Shown: positions 25,990 to 38,360 of the stretch, piece after piece
Layout: the number at the start of each line of letters is the position of its first letter
Numbering within the stretch: the stretch's first letter is position 1
Assembly: GCA_028023455.1 (NCBI GenBank)
Contig: JAQFVV010012405.1
Span: forward strand, 3,601,149 to 3,665,148
DNA from: Epiperipatus broadwayi
Taxonomy: Eukaryota > Onychophora > Udeonychophora > Euonychophora > Peripatidae
Length of the DNA stretch: 64,000 bases
Direction of reading: 5' to 3'
The notes under the pieces: model-generated
Database searches by the model: none
Seen by the model: only the letters and a program-made list of their open reading frames with translations
What the model was told of the DNA's origin: nothing
Program-made: the position numbers and the translations under genes

Positions 25990-27163
25990 TAAATTGAGAG
26001 AATGCAAACTTCTCAAGCGCTTGTGACTATTAGTAACCAATCAGATCTTAAGCACTGGGACAGAGATTTTAACAAGAAAAGAGTGGGTCCCACTCTCTTC
26101 TTTACTTGTCTTTCTATATATCCAAGCCAGTCCAAAGTACTTATATCTGAGAGCGTGAATCTTAAATATCATCACACTTAATTGACTGAGTTCAAATTAT
26201 AAACATACAGTGTGAAATCTTTCAATTTACTACGCAGTAGTTTTTCAATGTTATAACTTTGCAGCAATTTATGTAAATAATATTTTTATAAAGTGCAGAC
26301 CGTATTGAAAATTAAATTGAGAGAGTGCAAACTTCTCAAGCGCTTGTGACTATTAGAAAGACAAATAAAGAAGAGAGTGGGACCCACTCTTTTCTTGTTA
26401 AATTCTCTGTCCCAGTGCTTAAGATCTGATTGGTGACTAATAGTCACAAGCGCTTGAGAAGTTTGCACTCTCTCAATTTAATTTTTAATACTGTCTGCGC
26501 TTTATAAAAATATTATTTACATATATTGCTGCAAAGTTATAACATCGAAAAACTACTGCATAGTAAATTGAAAGATTTCACGCTGTATGTTTATAATTTG
26601 AACTCAGTCAATTAAGTGTGATGATATTTAAGATTCACGCTCTCAGATATAAGTACTTTGGACTAGCTTGATATATAGAAAGACAAGTAAAGAAGAGAGT
26701 GGGACCTACTCTTTTCTTGCTAAATTCTCTGTCCCAGTGCTTAAGATCTGATTGGTTACTAATAGTCACAAGCACTTGAGAAGTTTGCACTCTCTCAATT
26801 TAATTTTCAATACCATCTGTGCTTTATAAAAATATTATTTATGTATATTGCTGCAAAGTTATAACATTGAAAAACTACTGCGTAGTAAATCGAAAGATTT
26901 CATGCTGTATGTTTATAATTTGAACTCAGTCAATTAAGTGTGATGATATTTAAGATTTATGCTCTCAGATATAAGAACTTTGGACTGGCTTGGATATATA
27001 GAAAGACAAGTAAAGAAGAGAGTGTGACCCACTCTTTTCTTGTTAAATTCTCTGTCCCAGTGCTTAAGATCTGATTGGTTACTAATAGTCACAAGCGCTT
27101 GAAAAGTTTGCACATTCTCAATTTAATTTTCAATACTGTCTGTGCTTTATAAAAATATTATTT
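25990..27163. repeat. Inverted plus tandem array of a ~323-bp unit, flanked by 15-bp direct repeats
   Basis: The phrase aaagacaagtaaagaagaga starts at 26357 (one mismatch), 26679 and 27002, giving a period of 322-323 bp. Each unit also carries cccagtgcttaagatctgat, tagtcacaagcgcttgagaa and attgctgcaaagttataaca. The first ~330 bp (25990-26354) hold the same unit in the opposite orientation, so the block starts as a large inverted repeat and continues as a head-to-tail array. acataagttgtttat occurs at 25975-25989 and again at 27164-27178, directly flanking the whole block, which suggests one insertion event. No long open frame is present. The family is not recognised. Confidence 0.85.
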
Positions 27164-27269
27164 ACATAAGTTGTTTATGCAGTAAATATATTAAAAACTA
27201 GAGTAAATATTTCTAAATGTCTGATCTCATTATTTTCAGACTATTTGAAATTGAAGAACTTTTCTCTTA

Positions 27270-27720
<451 letters not shown>

Positions 27721-27724
27721 TAGT

Positions 27725-28480
27725 GAAATTTTACATCAATCTGCTCTTAAAATAAGTACTAGCACCATGTGTATCCCAGAATATCTAAACAGAAATAAAC
27801 CCGACCATAATTATTTAAAGATTTGTGAAGATTGTATTTTACTTGCAATTATATATTGAATGATTTATACTATCTGGATGAAATATTAAACAATTTCAAA
27901 AACTTCAGACTTTATTTAAACTTTTCTACATGTACATATTGTTTAAAATATGATATCTTTATAAATAATTCAATTTGTGTTAGTTATTACTAATGGTTTA
28001 GTAAGATAGTCATAAAATTTGAATTTTTCTAAGAATATTCAATTCTTTCAACTAAATGATGGAAACAGACTAATACATAGAAAATATGAGCATATCCTTT
28101 ATTCATTTGTTTAATTAATAAAACAGACAATTGCAAAAATCCATCATGGGAAAAACGTTTTAATAATTCTTAAATATGTTCATTAGTTGAAATATTATAA
28201 ATCCCTCAGTATATTTTCTAGAAATACTTTACAAATATATCAAAGGTAAACACAGAATGTTATTTAGATTAAAAAAATAAACTATAATCAAATAATTCAA
28301 TAAGATAAAAAATATAGCATAAATTTCAAGTTGAGATTTATCTAAAGAGTGAATGAAAAACATGAAAATACATCCTGATGTTATATATTTTATAATTTAA
28401 GAGTTATTTAATTCATCTAAAAAGACAAGAACAATGTCAGCACCACTATTTCCCGTACCTATGACATTTGAATACACAAA
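27725..28480. other. AT-rich sequence without recognisable features
   Basis: No open frame over 50 codons with plausible composition, and no repeat shared with other parts of the window was found. Confidence 0.5.
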
Positions 28481-28481
28481 A

Positions 28482-29067
28482 ATATTGGTGATTATTTATC
28501 TTTTCAGCATATATGTGCTTGAGTGTATCAGTGTTATTAGATAGAGTGGAGAGTGGTGAGTCATGTGAAAGTCTGTGCTCATATACCCTATATTATATAT
28601 ATAGACACAGGTATATAATAAGCCTGTGTTTCAGTTATTACATTATAAAGATGTCTGCCCATTCTTGCATATGTATTTAATGGATTATGTCCTGTACATG
28701 TGGGGTTCAGATTGACTTTAGGTCAACATGGGTGTGACAAGAATCTCGGCCTCAGGGTGGCCTTCGAGCATTCAATCATCAGATTTTCAATTGGATGGAC
28801 GGTTGAAGAGTTGGAGTGTGTAGTAGATTGGAGCCTGTCCATTAAAGTATGAAGATTGTCTATCTTAATATATATCTGAGCACTTATAGTATATATGTAT
28901 GGGAGATGATAATCTGGACCAACTGATGATTGCTGGTTTAGCATGAAATATGTATATTGGTGATTATTTATCTTTTCAGCATATATGTGCTTGAGTGTAT
29001 CAGTGTTATTAGATAGAGTGGAGAGTGGTGAGTCATGTGAAAGTCTGTGCTCATATACCCTATATTA
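28482..29067 (+). mobile_element. Repeat family B with identical 114-bp terminal direct repeats
   Basis: 28482-28595 and 28954-29067 are identical over 114 bp, starting atattggtgattatttatct and ending ctcatataccctatatta. The 358 bp between them contain the family B body (tgactttaggtcaacatggg, then gagatgataatctggaccaa, ctgatgattgctggttta), which in other copies (46.0-46.45 kb) lies directly before the part that forms the direct repeat. So this copy is head-to-tail: end piece, body, end piece. Such tandem joins are known for Penelope-like elements and arise also by unequal exchange. No RT or endonuclease is encoded. A 73-codon minus frame (28723-28944) is inside the body and is not considered a gene. 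Confidence 0.75.
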
Positions 29068-29099
29068 AAAATCAGCTTAGTTTTTTTTTTTACAATTTA

Positions 29100-29760
29100 G
29101 GTTTGAGATTCTAGCTAGCCCAAGTTAACCCAATTAACCACCCAACTCTGATTTGTAAATGAATATTTAGTAATTTTTATCTAGATAATAAAACATGGAT
29201 GAAAAAATATGCAACTTCTAACATCAATGATGAGAACTTCTTTTCCTTCATCGTTTCTATATAAAAGACCTATTGAAGAACTTGCCCAATATTTGAAGTT
29301 TAATTGACCTTATTTTATCTAATTCATTCAAAAAATATTGTTTGTTGGAATTTATTAGCCATTAATCTATGTAAATGTGAGAAAATAAGAACCACTAACT
29401 ACATGATTAATGACTGTCAGATTTATGGCTATATAGACAGAATCAAATAATTTATTAAAGCTGCTGGTGAATATATCTATCTCTTGGTTGAAATCTCTAT
29501 AGATTTCTTTATGGTATTTAGTTAATAATTAAATTGTCTTTTTTTTAAAAAAAAAAGTTAATGCGCATGCGTTCTATAAATAGTAAAAACGTTAAAATAA
29601 TGACCAATCTAAAAAATAAAAATAAAAAATTCCATTAAACAATGAATTTTTTAATTTGCTAAAAAGATAGAAAGATATAAAGTTCCATTGTGCCATACCC
29701 ATTTATTTTCAAAAGGATTTTAATTTTCAAATAGAAAGAACGCACTATTCATTAAATATA
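29100..29760. other. AT-rich sequence without recognisable features
   Basis: I see no gene, no shared repeat and no secondary-structure signal in this stretch. Confidence 0.5.
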
Positions 29761-29765
29761 AATAT

Positions 29766-29924
29766 AGGGGATTTGAACTCAGACTTTCAAGCACCCCTCA
29801 ACTATCCACACTATCTCATACCACTGATACACATAACCATGCACATGTAGAAAAGATAAATAATCACTAATATACGTATTTCGTGCTGAACCAGCACTCA
29901 TCAGTTTGTCCAGATTATCATCTC

Positions 29925-29960
<36 letters not shown>

Positions 29961-30022
29961 AATCAGTGCTCAGTTTATATTAAAATAGCAAACCCTCATA
30001 CTTTAATGGACAGGCTCAAGTA
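29766..30022 (-). repeat. Repeat family B, 3'-type copy with (TA)n
   Basis: Begins ggggatttgaactcagactt (on the minus strand AAGTCTGAGTTCAAATCCCC, close to a pol III B box, GGTTCRANYCC), then actgatacacataaccatgc, aataatcactaatatacgta, tttcgtgctgaaccagcact, catcagtttgtccagattat, a (TA)n run at 29930-29957, and aatcagtgctcagtttatat. The B-box-like end suggests a tRNA-related origin for that terminus. That is inference. Confidence 0.7.
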
Positions 30023-30559
30023 ACTGAAGCTACTAATTTGAAATTATAATTTCACCAACAAGTAAGAAAACTAAGATTATTTTTAATAATAATTAGTATC
30101 TCCTCACTTATCAGCCACAATTATTGTTGAGGAAATTGATGAAAAGTTCAAAGTATCTAATACAACAGGAGATGAAGATTAACATCAGAATTAGCTTTAT
30201 TAGAGGTCTATTGTTATTCCAAATGTGTCCCTCTAAGTGTCATACCATTTTTACCGTATGTAGTATATTTATTTTTCCAAAAACTCCGATTTAATGAAAA
30301 GGACAGATTATATATTGTGTAAATGTTTTTGATCAAATATTTTGAAGTGTATGTATAAGATTTATTAAAGTAATTTATATTTAATGAATATAAATCTATA
30401 CATTGCATAGAACATCTAATGTAAACAGAAAGATAATAAATATGAAAATTATGTCAAACTAATAAAATTGGTTATAATATTTTTTAGAATGTGTTGTAAT
30501 TGGATATGAAATTCATGTACATAAACCAATTTATTCATGATATTTTGATTGGAACTATA

Positions 30560-30790
30560 TTCAAAAAGTGAAATTAAAAAGACAATGTTAATTTGTAAAG
30601 GAAATAGTGGACATAAACAGTGACTCCCAAATCAAGATGCTTTGATTGGCCTATATAAGTGGATAGTTAGGTTAAAGATAAGATGACTGATCTTATTTTT
30701 ATAAAAGTTGCTATCTTGTGTCAGGGTTTGAGAGGTCTCTCTATCAGCAAATAAAGATATTGTTTGACTATTATAAACATTCAAGGTGCA
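30560..30790 (+). promoter_or_regulatory. Possible solo-LTR-like promoter/polyadenylation block
   Basis: gattggcctatataagtgga holds a TATA box (tatataa, about 30652). About 100 bases further on, ggtttgagaggtctctctat, cagcaaataaagatattg contains AATAAA (30750-30755). A TATA box followed at short distance by AATAAA within a moderately GC-rich block is the arrangement of the U3-R-U5 of an LTR. I did not find a second LTR, clean TG..CA ends or a target duplication. A 72-codon frame follows at 30764-30982 with no recognised domain. Confidence 0.25.
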
Positions 30791-31029
30791 TATGATATAG
30801 GTAAAAGCCTGTCTCTAAAGTATTTAATTGTTTTTATTAAAATCACCCATATTCCTACAAGAATTAACTTTCCAGATATTTTCTGCCATTTTACAGATAA
30901 AGGATCATCAAACAATATTCTGCATATCATTAAGCATCATAACATTTTTAATGAAACTATGTTATGTTTCCTTAGTAGGTAGCAATATAAATATAATCTG
31001 GCATTCAATAAGAGAATAATAAAAATCAT

Positions 31030-33480
31030 CAGTAAGTTCAATGAAAATCAAATTAGGAATTATAATATGTGCAAAAGATATAAAGAGGTGGCCATTATAT
31101 TGGAATATGCATGGTTTAATTTTCTATGTGACTTAGTGCAGTGGGGGCATGCCATATTCCTGAATGTAAAGTTTTCAGATCATTTACACTCTCAAATTTT
31201 TTATTAATCCCAAACAATAAATCCACTCAAATTATTTTATTTATTTACTTATTAGATGCCACTTAGTTCATACAGCATTTAGAAAATGAGTTCTGTTGAA
31301 TTCAAATCCAATGTTTTTCCCAAATCAAATTCTCAATCTTTGTGAACAGATTCTATTAAAAAAATATCATGGAAGTATTAATATATGAATATAATTCAAA
31401 TTATTTATTTTTCTTAACTTTTTCTTTTACTCATATTTATTCATAGTTTCATCCCTGTTTCTTTTCTACAATCATTCCTCATTATAAATTTTAATTCCAA
31501 TTTAGAGAAGCATATTGCCAAATTATGATATTACATTTCAATTAGAACTATTTCAAAGATAAACACAAAAACTTAAGTTTGTAAAATATTTAATTCTTTT
31601 ATTTTTCATTTAATTATAATTTAGTTTAAATTTTTCTCTGTTAATGGATTAATTTTTTTCTAATTATTATCTACTACAGGTATACTGTCATTAATTTAAA
31701 AGATTTGTTTCAAGGATTAGTTAGAATTATAAATTTTTCAGATTTTAATAAACTCAAACTTTGCTAAAATACTAAATTAAACATTAATTTTACTATACAT
31801 AATTTAATTAAAGAGGATTTGAACCCAGACTTTCAAACTCTCTACAGTCACCACTTTGATTTTAATCCCTTTCTTTTGTCTATCTGAGTTAGCAATGTGT
31901 ACGTGTTTCCATTCTTTCCAATTTTAACACTTATTTTTAATTAAACAGATAATGCAAATCAAAAATAACTCATTGTACGTTATCTAAAAATAAATAAATT
32001 ATACTAACTATAAAAAAAAAGAAAACTAAATTGTGTCAATTGAACGATCTTTAAATCTTACTTTTAGCTTTCAAATATTACTCAATGCCAATATATCTGT
32101 ACCATATATATATATATATGTAAATGGTACACTATATGCCCATAACTTTTAGATTTTATGTGGCTTCAGTGATTTTTAAAATAGTGTTATAAGCAGTCAT
32201 CTCTGAATAAGGCAAATAATTTTATAAATTGTCAACAATATTCTAAATTTTGAGTGTGGAAAATTGTGATTTGATTCCCAAATAATTTTTCTGTTCCTAA
32301 AAACTTTAATGATAAATATAAATTCATTCTTGTTAGTTGCTGGTCCATGATTTAAGGAAATATGATATAAAAAAAAACAATTTATTTTTATTGAAAATTT
32401 TTATACTGAAGATGCATTTATAAATTAATTTAAATCATTTTTTTTTAAAAATAATATTGTTGGAAATAAAAATGTGTCGAATTAGTTATCAAAATGAGTT
32501 ATCAGTTTAGAAAAAAATCCTGTTTTTCTTTTCAGTCATCTGTTTTAAGCAAATAAATTTTGATTGACATTGGATTGTAGACATTTCATGCTTCACCTTT
32601 TGATCAGGATATATATGTAAAAATGGCTCCTTGCAAAAAACTTTATACACTTGAGTGAACTACGCTCATATACTGCCACTTATTAACTCTCATTAAACTA
32701 AGCAAAAAAAAAAAAAAAAAAGTCGTTTTTATTGAATAGTTTTTGTTCAGGCTTTTACATTAATTAATCCAATTAAATTTTTGATAACCCTCTTTAACTG
32801 ATTAAGATATGTAACAGAAGAAAGAAAAAATCTATATTTTTTTAGCTATGTTAAGGTTTGGTATGAAAAGTCTTAAACTTTTTTTTTGTTTACCATTTTG
32901 TTAGCAATCTGTGTAATATTATTTTCTCTTTAAGCAAAATGTTTACTAAAAACATAATTTTAGTTTACTAAATCTGCTTTTAAAATATTCTTCAGGTATC
33001 ATTCTATTAAAACAAAATCAATGACTTAGAATGGCCAGACAATTTCTTTGCCTTCATTTCTAATTTTATTTGCTTTACAGAAATAAAATATAAAACTATT
33101 TTTTCACGTTATTTATAAAAAGAAATTTATTTTTAAAAAATCATTTACCTAAAAATGATTTCAATAAAAATGAGATTTTACTTATAAAATCAAAACTGAA
33201 TTAAATATTATTTATTAAATAAATATTTACAAAATTTTCATTTTATCCACATTCACACACACACAAATATTTTTATTAATGCTTAAGACAATATTATTAA
33301 TTCACAAAAAAGATTTTGATATGGTTAAATAAATCAATTTTTTGTTTCTTTGCTTTTTACATATTTTATGTATTTACCACTATATTTATTACGTATGTAC
33401 ACAAATCTTCACCCTATAAAGTAACCACTTCACTATATATGGTTAAATAATGGATGACTGGTCTATAATCTTATTAGCTA
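31030..33480. other. AT-rich sequence, only a family B end fragment at 31813-31853
   Basis: gaggatttgaacccagactt followed by tcaaactctctacagtcacc matches the B-box-like end of family B copies (29.77 and 47.04 kb). A (TA)n is at 32105-32119 and a poly-A run at 32705-32722. Nothing else was recognised. Confidence 0.5.
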
Positions 33481-33574
33481 CTTGAAAGATATATATATAC
33501 TGATTAATAAACACAAGAAACTAAAATCGGGTATAAAGAAAGTGAAAAGTAGAAATAAATGTATTGTATTAGAG

Positions 33575-34069
33575 CAAGGGTGGGCAATTGTTTTGGCTCA
33601 GGGGCCACAGAGGTTGGAGGAGGGCCGCATCGGGGGCCACTTTGTGGCAGCGAAGTTTAGCAGAGGGCCACACCTTTTTTTAATGACACAATAAACAAAC
33701 TGATTTATTCCCTGTATTACCAAATAAATATTTGTTTGTTCATTCTTCATTAAACACATGATATTCATCACTGATTTTACATTTTTTCAGAGGGTTCATG
33801 GTTTCACTAAAGTTGGAAATGTATATATTTGCTAATGCAAAGACAAAATTGAAAGTAACCAGATCAACTGGAAAAGCACTGCACATCATATCTACACTGC
33901 ACATGTGTATTGATGTGGCCATCATAGTGGAAAATATGAGATGAATCTTCAGTCACACACAAAAAAGAAATCTCAGTTCAAGGCAGATTTTTCTGGTTAT
34001 CTTGGAGGGCCACATAAAATCTCTTAGCAGACTGCATGTGGACCCCAGGCCGCTATTTGCCCACCCCTG
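33575..34069. mobile_element. hAT-like non-autonomous DNA transposon
   Basis: The left end caagggtgggcaattg and right end (minus strand) CAGGGGTGGGCAAATAGCGG form short terminal inverted repeats of the type known for hAT elements of the Charlie group. They are followed by further matching inner sequence (gggccaca; the minus strand of the right end gives GGGGTCCACATG). The element is flanked by a perfect 8-bp target duplication tattagag at 33567-33574 and 34070-34077, the length hAT transposases make. At 495 bp with no transposase frame it is non-autonomous. The 70-codon frame at 33482-33694 and the 61-codon minus frame at 33740-33925 overlap it and are not genes. Confidence 0.92.
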
Positions 34070-34810
34070 TATTAGAGAGATGAGAGTTATTTGATTTATA
34101 AAATAAAAAAAATAAGATTGTAGGAGATCTTATTTAGACTGAAGAAAATTGAATTAAAAGTCTTTAGAAAGTTTTAAAAATAGTAATATATAAAGAAAAG
34201 GAGTAAATCACCCTTTCTCAGGCTATGACTTAAAAGCACTCTAAATGTTGGAAAAAGGAATCAGGAATAAAATAAATCCACATATTCTTGGTAGTTCTGT
34301 TGTTAATAAGCATACCTTTGTCAACATTGTTGGTAATTCAGTGTGCAATGAATTTTTCAACCAGATAGAATATAACACTTAAGAGTTATTAAACTCATAA
34401 TTAGTTTAGACTGCTTTTAAATTATAGCTTGGGTGAGGGTGATTTATTCTCTTTGTTTACATATACAAACCATTGAGCTGCATTTAATTTAAAGTTTAAA
34501 AATAGTAATAAAAATACATTATATACGAATGTCAATTATTATATAACAGTTTAGAATAATTTTATGACATCATTAAAAACGACGCTTTTATTCAAAGAAG
34601 AGAATATTGGAGTAACTGAAACTAAGTTGTAAAAGTATAAACTAAGACAAAACCAAAATGAGACACAGGACAGAGTTTGCAAATTTCAAGAAGAGAAAAA
34701 TGTGCGAAAAAAAGCTAAATAAATGTAGATATAAATTTTTATAAAAGATAGGAAATATTTTTAAAATAAATTTTTAAGAATCTAGATTGCTATGTGTATG
34801 AAGGATAAAC

Positions 34811-34992
34811 AATAGTAGCACTCAGGGCAAACCAGAGTAATCAATGGATACAAGAAGGTTTTTGCATAAAATTCATATCTAGTGACTACTCATCCAATAT
34901 CCTCAGATTAGTTTCTAAATTGTAGCTTCCATCAGTGAAGAGTTTTGCATTTTAGAGCACTGCACCATGATCATAGGATTGAATGCAACCCT
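34811..34992 (-). mobile_element. Fold-back family A, copy 1 (partial)
   Basis: Matches the family body in the order gtagcactcagggcaaacca, gagtaatcaatggatacaag, gcataaaattcatatctagt, ctactcatccaatatcctca, gattagtttctaaattgtag, catcagtgaagagttttgca and gagcactgca. Outer ends are missing or too diverged to recognise. Orientation is relative to copy 5, called +. Confidence 0.8.
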
Positions 34993-35200
34993 CTAACAGC
35001 CACCTTTTAAAATCTATTTTAGTTAATTATAAAGACATGAGTCCAAAACAAAAACACAATAATGTTTTCAATCTAAGATCATTCTCTTTTATAGTCAAAT
35101 AGATCTGAACCCAGATCAGCAACTATACATTTTGATGTATTTGATTCTTTAATAACCATAGTCACCAACATCCCATTGGATAGAATTGGTATTACACCAC

Positions 35201-35568
35201 TAAACATTCTGCAAACACCATTTCCTATGTTTACACAAGCTGCAACAAAGGCAAAACTCTCCAAACATTAGTGTCATCCAATGTAAGTCATAATAATCAA
35301 TGGATGCAAAAGGGTTTGTGCATAAAATCCCTATTTATTACTTATCCAATATCCCCAGACGTTGCAGTGCTCTCAGATTCAAAGCTCTTCACTGATGAAA
35401 GCCACAAGCTAGAAACTAGTCTAGGGATATTGGATGAGTAGGCACTAGATAGGAACTTTTTGCACATTCCTTCTTGCATCCATTGATTACTCTAGTTTGC
35501 ACTTGGTGACACTACTGTCTAGAGAATTTTAGAATGTGTAAGCATAGAAAATGATGATCTGTTATGCT
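35201..35568. mobile_element. Fold-back family A, copy 2 (both ends present, inverted interior)
   Basis: Starts taaacattctgcaaacacca, matching the family end taaacatcacatgatcacca, then tttcctatgtttacacaagc and ggcaaaactctccaaacatt. The interior reads in minus orientation to about 35360 (tactcatccaaattatcc-like blocks; caatatccccagac) and then flips to plus (cactgatgaaagccacaagc, tctagggatattggatgagt, tccattgattactctagttt), ending agcatagaaaatgatgatct. It therefore folds back on itself. A 61-codon minus frame at 35079-35264 overlaps the left end and is not coding. Confidence 0.75.
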
Positions 35569-35780
35569 TCAGGTGGTTTAATACCAATCCTACACAATGG
35601 GATGATGGTGTCCATGGATATTAAAAACCAAAGACTCTAAAACATATAGATACTGAACTGGGTTCTAATATATATGACTACAAAAGTGAATAAGGTTGAA
35701 TTAAAAACATCATTGTTTTAAATTTAGACTTATAGCTTTATAGTTAATTAAACAAGTAAAATGTGGACTGTTGGAGAATT

Positions 35781-36022
35781 GCATTAGATCCTAATATCTA
35801 GGTGCAGTGTTTTCAGATGCAAAGCTCCTAACTGATGAAAGCCACAAGCTAGACACTAGTCTGGGGATATTGAATGAACAGGCAGTAGATAAGGATTTTA
35901 TGCACAAATCTTCTTACATCCATTGATTACTTTGGCTTGCACTGGGTGATACTACTGTTTGGAAAGCTTTGCCTACGTTTTAATAACTTGTGATAGCATA
36001 GGAAATGGTGATCATGTGATGT
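35781..36022 (+). mobile_element. Fold-back family A, copy 3
   Basis: From gcattagatcctaatatcta through ctgatgaaagccacaagcta, actagtctggggatattgaa, gattttatgcacaaatcttc, tccattgattactttggctt, atactactgtttggaaagct to gcataggaaatggtgatcat, ending gtgatgt. Same layout and direction as copy 5. Confidence 0.85.
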
Positions 36023-37185
36023 ATAAAAAATAAAATAAAAGAGTGTAGGTTAATAAGATGATTATAAAAATGGTAAAGAGAAGATAAAAATATATGTATA
36101 TATAATTGTGTTAGATAAAATTATATATAAAAATAATGGTCAGAAAAAAATGAAAGAAAAATATATAGATTTGATTTATTGTAAAACAAAATATTTTGAG
36201 CAGAAAAGGCAATATTTCAGAAATAATATCAACTGAAACAAAAGAAAATGAAAAGTTATTAATAAAAAGAAAAGATGTATTAAAAATATAGAGAGATATT
36301 TATAATGTAAAAATAATAAGCCTTCATATTTGTTAATACAAAAAAAAGTGAAGGTGATAGACAACAAGTAAAAGATAGTTTTAAAAAATATATAGAAAAG
36401 ATACTGTCTGCTAAATCACAGAAAGTCCATATATGTCAAAGTACTGAAAGCTATAAGAAAGTCATTATTGTTTAACAGCTATAATTTTTCGAGAAATATT
36501 TTATCAGTATTTTTAAACAATTCAAGCATACATTTTTAATTATTTATTTATGATCTGATTTATTCCAAAACAACATATTATTTTTACTAGTGATAGTATA
36601 AAATTTAATATATTCCATTGTTTTTTTTTAAAAAATAGATTATTTAACAATATTAAATAAAGTATTATATAGCTTTTCTTTTAGTCAATACATTATATAA
36701 TAATTTAACAAGTCTTCATTTATGACTTTGTATGCAGTTATCTTATTTATGGTATTGATTAACATGTTCAACCTATCATTAGTATTAGTTATTTCTTTTA
36801 CTCTACAAAGCTGATAAAATAGTTTTTTTTATTTCTAAATTACATAAATAACAACAACTTTCTACTCAAGGCAATTTAGTCATATTTTCAGATTGGTTTC
36901 TGGATTGTGCCTTTATCAGTGAATACTTAAAATTCAAAGTTGTAATCAAAGATGACTGCTAAATAGATACTTGCATTTATTCTTGCTTTTAATTTTTTGT
37001 TCTCATTGAAAAAGGCAAAAGTCAAAAATTGATTTAATAATGGTTAATTCTATTGTAATACCTTATAAAACAAATCATAACTCAAATCTTAACAAGAGAT
37101 GGTTTAAAAAACTTTTATTTATAGTAGTGTAATAATCTCAAAAACATCAAATGATACTGTACTGATTGTCTCTACTAAATATTTA
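36023..37185. other. AT-rich sequence without recognisable features
   Basis: A 63-codon minus frame at 36176-36367 is all F, L, I and Y and probably chance. The segment 36885-36925 (attttcagattggtttctgg, ttgtgcctttatcagtga) looks like a badly decayed scrap of family A, not secure. Confidence 0.5.
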
Positions 37186-38360
37186 TTACCATTTTTAATG
37201 ATTATTAATCCACTTCCAGATGAAAGTCTCTTCATGTTTAATCTAGTTTCTTTGATTCATAATCCCTTTTCTCCAATATATCATCTGCAAACTTCTGTAT
37301 TTCATCAATCTATCATACATATGGTCCCTTTCTAAATCTTTTACAATTTCTTGGGATCAAATTTAAAAATGCAAATATTCATCTATTATCATCTCTTCTG
37401 AAAAATATGTTCAGACCAGTTCCATAATAGTCTCTTAATTATTTTAATGATGTCAGTATATCTATTTGATCACTCACCCATATATTTTATCACTTTTGAT
37501 CACCCCTGAATGTTTATGTTTCAAAACTATAAATAAGAACTGTTAAAAATACCTATTAAAAATTTTCATTTTCATTTTCAATTACACAGACATATTTCCT
37601 TTTAAAATAAAGTTATTTCTACCAAAAGAATTTTATCCAAGGTTATTTCTATGATTAATTCATCCATTATGCTTCCAACTGATTAAAATATTTGTAGTTG
37701 TTAACTTTTGCTAATTTATGATTATCATTCTTAATTTTCTTTTGAGAAAATCCATTGAATATTGCTTTAGTTTTTTTTTTTAAGCATTTACATTCAATCT
37801 TACTTTTTTTAATTTTCATCTAATAAATCCTGCAGCATTATTTGCAAAAACAATCACATCATCTACATAATCTAAACGACTTAGATATCCATTTATTTTT
37901 GCTCTCTTAACTTCTCACTTTAATTACACAACACTTCTAAAATTTCTAAAAAAAATGTTAGAGATATGGAATTACGATGTCATACACCTTCTTAAATGTT
38001 AATCTTCTAAATATTGATATGCATTTTGGTAAATATTATTCAAAGAAGAACATTATCCAAGTCTATATCTTGATGATCCAAAGTTTTAATTATAAAATCA
38101 AACAAATGCCTTTTTATAATTTATAAATCTAAAGCATAATGGTGAATATACTTGAATATGATTTACTGTGCAAAATCCACTTTTAAATTTAGTTTGACGT
38201 CTTTTATTTTTTAATATTATAATTCAAAGTTCACTGTAAACAAATTGTAACCTTTTGATTAGAATAAAAGACCGATAGGTCTGTAATTTCTAATATCTTC
38301 TTTAAAATTATAATATCTTCTTTAAAATCTTATTTACATATTAATACTACTACCGCATTC

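Noticed and set aside
25990-27163. CRISPR-like or satellite-like array
   Set aside because: The units are contiguous ~323-bp repeats with one inverted copy and no spacers, in a eukaryotic-type sequence, so not CRISPR.
36880-36930. Possible tenth family A fragment
   Set aside because: Resembles the stretch around gtttctagcttgtggctttcatcagtgaa but with too many differences over ~45 bp to be sure.
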